A model generated the notes under the pieces. The model made no database searches, was not told the origin of the DNA, and worked only from the letters and a program-made list of their open reading frames with translations. Below, in pieces: positions 61,353 through 64,000 of a stretch of DNA of 64,000 bases (position 1 is the first letter of the stretch; the number at the start of each line of letters is the position of its first letter). Source of the DNA: Paramecium tetraurelia (taxonomy: Eukaryota; Ciliophora; Oligohymenophorea; Peniculida; Parameciidae); the NCBI RefSeq assembly GCF_000165425.1, contig NW_001799189.1:128728-192727 (forward strand). The letters run 5' to 3'. Made by a program: the position numbers and the translations under genes.

Positions 61353-62291
61353 TCAATTTTTAGTTTATTAATTTTGAAACAATTATTAGGCAATACCCAG
61401 GATTCCAAAAATCTATAATTTATTCTTACTCAACACTTTCAAGTAATCCATAGATTTATGGGATTCCAAGATTAATTCCTCCTAAAATTAAAATTCAATT
61501 TTACTTCTTCTGAATTTGTCAATTGAGTCTTAACCAAAAGAAAGGGAAACTTAATTTTTTCTTATTCATTGATTTATCTTTCTTTATTAAACCTAATCAA
61601 GTTTTGAAGTGCCTCCTGCTTTTTTATAGAGTTTGTTAACTATTCTTTCTTTTATAATAATAATTCCTTTAATTTTTACTGTTAAATTAAATAATTAAAT
61701 ATACTTTTCGAATTATCAAATTCTACTTTGTTATGTTGACTTAGTTTTTTGTATTCTTTCTCATCAACTTCTTCTCCTTAACTACTATTCCAACGGAAAT
61801 CATGACATTTAAAGCATCATAAACTCTCCTCCTTAAATTTTTGACATCTTTTAATCCATAATCTTAATGGCCTTCCATTTCCTTTGTCATTTCATCCGTT
61901 AGCTTTTAGCATATTTCTGAGTATCCGACAGTATGATTTTGGAGTTCCTTTTCCACTCTCTTGCTTATGTATTTCAGACTCCATTTTTTCAATGATTTTG
62001 GAGAATTAAATTAACATTTACTAATTTCGAATGGCTCACTCTAGACAAACAATTTCTTATTAGTATTAGCTTGAGAATCGCAGGGGTCTTCAAAATCTAA
62101 AATATATAAATTTGCCACCAAATTATAGTATAAGCGCCAAAAATAGTGCGCGTTTATATATGGATTAATTGATTCAATTCATGAGATAAGTGTTAAGATT
62201 TTATACCTTTAATAGTGCCCTTTACAGGTGTCTGAAATACATTGAAATTCAAAGAATCCTCATCAAGTCTGAATTACCCTGTAAAGTCCAT
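61353..62291 (-). CDS. TFDP: DP-family (E2F dimerisation partner) transcription factor
   Basis: 259 aa. The winged helix reads LKKWSLKYISKRVEKELQ, VGYSEICQKLTDEM and the DP-specific LRRRVYDALNVMISVGIV, where RRRVYDALNV distinguishes DP from E2F. The dimerisation region (QKLKELLLQKKEQLTNSIKK, RFNKERQINEQEKIKFPFLL) and the DP-C1 end (ILESHKSMDYLKVLSK) follow. DP binds DNA with E2F at TTTSSCGC sites and drives S-phase genes. Three introns: 110 nt (62097-62206), 26 nt and 23 nt; with these the frame is exact. The first exon encodes only 28 residues (MDFTGQFRLDEDSLNF...). The 110-nt intron is about four times longer than the others and has no internal AG. There is no alternative in-frame ATG before the DNA-binding domain. 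Confidence 0.9.
62134..62143 (-). promoter_or_regulatory. E2F/DP consensus site inside the DP gene's first intron
   Basis: On the minus strand the bases read TTTTTGGCGC, a perfect match to TTTSSCGC. It is placed about 150 bp downstream of the DP start codon, within the 110-nt intron, in DNA where GC-containing words are rare. It is followed by a second GC patch (gtgcgcg). It suggests autoregulation; not demonstrated. Confidence 0.5.
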
Positions 62292-62463
62292 AATGGATTA
62301 ATAAATTATATTAATAATATTTTACTAATTAAATACTATTAAAAAGGTTTTTATGCATTTATATTTAGATTTTTTAAGGAAATTTGATCTTCTTTTTACG
62401 CTGATTCTTGATAACCAAAAAGGATAGTTGGAGAATTAAAGAAGAATTGAGAATGAGAAACAT

Positions 62464-64000
62464 TCATTTTTCTAATTATTATATAATATGTTCTTAAATA
62501 TAATAATAATACTAATAAATTGATGATTTCATTTTCTTGGCTTCTCTTAGTTAGCTAACATAATATATTAAAATAATACGATCGAATCCAAATTAAATGG
62601 ATGAGGTCTAAAGGAATCCTACTTAATTTGTTTAAGGCGTTTGACCAAAGAATCCGCCTAAGGTGTTGGGCAAACCTTGACTCTGTAGATTACTAAAATT
62701 AATTTCTAAAGTAATAGGGTATTGATACTTTATTAAGGTGGTGGAGCTGTATTCTTTTAGTCGAATACACTACTTGTACTTCCAAAAGTGGATGAATTAA
62801 TTATAAGAGGCCCAGGTTGACTTTATTACTAAATTCCTATAGAATTTTGCATTCCTTAAAATGGTTAATTGCTACAATTTAAAAATAAAGAAGTAGGTTG
62901 GGTTTAAGAGTAAGTGTTAAAATTTACATCTTACTTTTATGAGTTAAACATCGAAGAACCTAGTTATAAAGGAGCTTATGCTTATGGTTAGATTTAAGGT
63001 TCCTGTTAAGTCACATTATTGGCTGGTGTTACTTAAATTTCACTTGGTTAACCAAAAGTAAATAAAGTTGTTTGCTATGGTACTGGGGCTGGGGCTGGTG
63101 CAGGTGTAGATGTCTTTGGAATTTGATTTTATTCTTAATTTTCTGGTTTTTATAGATTTTATAATAGACTTTGAGATTCCTTCTTTGAATTTAAAAGCGA
63201 AGAATCTTCTTACTTCTTTTTACTTTACTCATTTTGTGCAGCATCTTTGGTTTCAGTTTTTATTCCTAAAAAGCTGCTGGCAGACTCTACATTAGGAGTA
63301 AGCGAGGAGAAAAGTAATTTTCCATCTCCAAAATTAGTATTAAATAGAGGAGGCTGACTCGGTTTTTATTATTATTTTTCAGTAGGGTTTTCGTTTGAAT
63401 TTAGGTTAAGCAGTTTATTTGAATTTTAAGTCTGTTGGGAAGTAAGTTATCCAAAAATATTTGATTCTACAGCGGGTTTATCTTAATTGGTTTTATCCTT
63501 TTCATTGGGTGTTTGTTGCTTTAAAATATTTGAATTCTGAGCAGATGCACCTGATTTATCATCTAGTTTTAGGTCTTTAAATAATCCAGTAGTATTATTT
63601 AGAGTTTGTTAACCAAACATGCTTTTTTCTTAATTACCTTCTGTTTTCAAAGGTTATCCAAATATGGCTTTTTCTTAATTGGCTTCTGTTTTTAGAGGTT
63701 ATCCAAATAAGGGTTTAGTGGATTCTTTAAGATTATCTTTTTGTTTGGAGGGATCAATTATTTGAGATTCTACCATATTCATTTCCCGCACACTTTAGAA
63801 GTCTGATTTAAAAGGATTTATTGATTCTTAATCTGATTCTTGACTTAAGAAGCCCCCCTTTGTTCTAGTCATCCCCTTATTATTGATATCGAATAATTAT
63901 TATTATGAATTGGCATCGCTTTTCTTTTCTAAACCCTTATCATTATCATCAAACAACTTATTATTTTTCTTTGATGTATCACTTGATTTATCTTTTCTTT
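62464..64000 (-). CDS. FG-repeat nucleoporin (5' part outside window)
   Basis: The frame enters from beyond 64000 and continues about 500 residues. FG motifs are scattered in Ser/Thr/Asn/Gln/Pro-rich sequence: PLFGQPLKTEANQEKAIFGQ, KSMFGQQ, SNIFGQL, LFTFGQPS, SSTFGSTSS, GGFFGQTP, QFGFD, plus an Ala-Pro run (PAPAPAPVP). Such FG domains form the permeability barrier of nuclear pores. A near-exact duplication gives two copies of FGQPLKTE(A/G)NQEK. A 23-nt intron near the C-terminus is required to keep the FG reading frame into GLPNTLGGFFGQTP. The exact C-terminus is uncertain: the first TGA is at 62464, but another short intron may exist near 62540. No structured domain is inside the window, so the specific Nup cannot be named. 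Confidence 0.85.

Noticed and set aside
62464-62640. + strand short ORF starting MDEVQRNPTQF at about 62599
   Set aside because: Stops at TGA after 15 codons and lies antisense to the nucleoporin C-terminus.
1-64000. CRISPR arrays, insertion sequences, operons, Shine-Dalgarno sites, riboswitches
   Set aside because: The genome is eukaryotic with micro-introns; no direct-repeat/spacer pattern, transposase with DDE triad or bacterial signals were found.
1-64000. tRNA or rRNA genes
   Set aside because: I found no TTCGANNC-type B-box with matching A-box and cloverleaf in the gaps by eye; a tRNAscan-SE run would be decisive.

Overview
The window is protein-coding, AT-rich eukaryotic nuclear DNA. 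It uses a ciliate code in which TAA and TAG are read as glutamine and TGA is the only stop. Recognisable proteins (FEN1, DNA polymerase delta, a Neo1-type flippase, an alpha-mannosidase) run through dozens of TAA/TAG codons at Gln-compatible positions. They are interrupted only by tiny GT...AG introns of about 18-32 nt. Gene spacing is very tight and a trichocyst-matrix-type protein is present. Together these point to the somatic (macronuclear) genome of a Paramecium species. No telomere repeats, tRNAs, rRNAs, CRISPR arrays or bacterial-type elements were seen. Because short-ORF calling with the standard code breaks these genes into pieces, the models below were built by reading through TAA/TAG and removing micro-introns by eye.

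Layout. 0-5 kb (+): FEN1 (5' end missing), a Ser/Thr kinase, eIF1, an LRR protein. 5.4-11.2 kb (-): DNA polymerase delta catalytic subunit, then a ZC3HC1/NIPA-like double-zinc-finger protein. 11.6-13.8 kb: a small CHCH protein (+) converging on a myristoylatable CDPK (-). 14.3-25.6 kb (+): a damaged or unresolved membrane-protein gene, a BT1 folate/biopterin-type transporter, a Neo1/ATP9-type P4-ATPase, and an intronless unknown gene of about 1,818 codons. 25.7-30.2 kb (-): a receiver-domain/NEK-kinase fusion and a coiled-coil protein. 30.2-36.1 kb: an MGRN1-like RING protein (+) converging on a large secreted protein with an internal duplication (-). 36.1-41.3 kb: a GTSF1-like CHHC zinc-finger protein (+), two unknowns, and a CDCA7-type zinc-finger protein (+). 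41.4-48.6 kb: a patatin-like lipase with a Pro/Gln tail (-), a trichocyst-matrix-like protein with a tandem-repeat tail (+), a long coiled coil (-). 48.7-57.7 kb: an unresolved gene and a lysosomal alpha-mannosidase (+), a weak coiled-coil gene, a myristoylatable AGC kinase, PDK1 and a B-box protein (all -). 57.8-64 kb: an unknown (+), then a HTH protein, a coiled coil, a DP transcription factor and an FG-nucleoporin running off the window (all -).

The genes do not form an operon-like unit. Recurring themes are signalling kinases (five clear ones, including PDK1 beside an AGC kinase), DNA replication and chromatin (FEN1, Pol delta, DP, CDCA7-like, HTH), nuclear pore (FG-Nup, ZC3HC1-like) and secretory or lysosomal functions. 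The items most worth a second look are the REC-NEK fusion, the DP gene with an exceptional 110-nt intron carrying an E2F consensus, the GTSF1-like and CDCA7-like proteins, and the intronless giant orphan.
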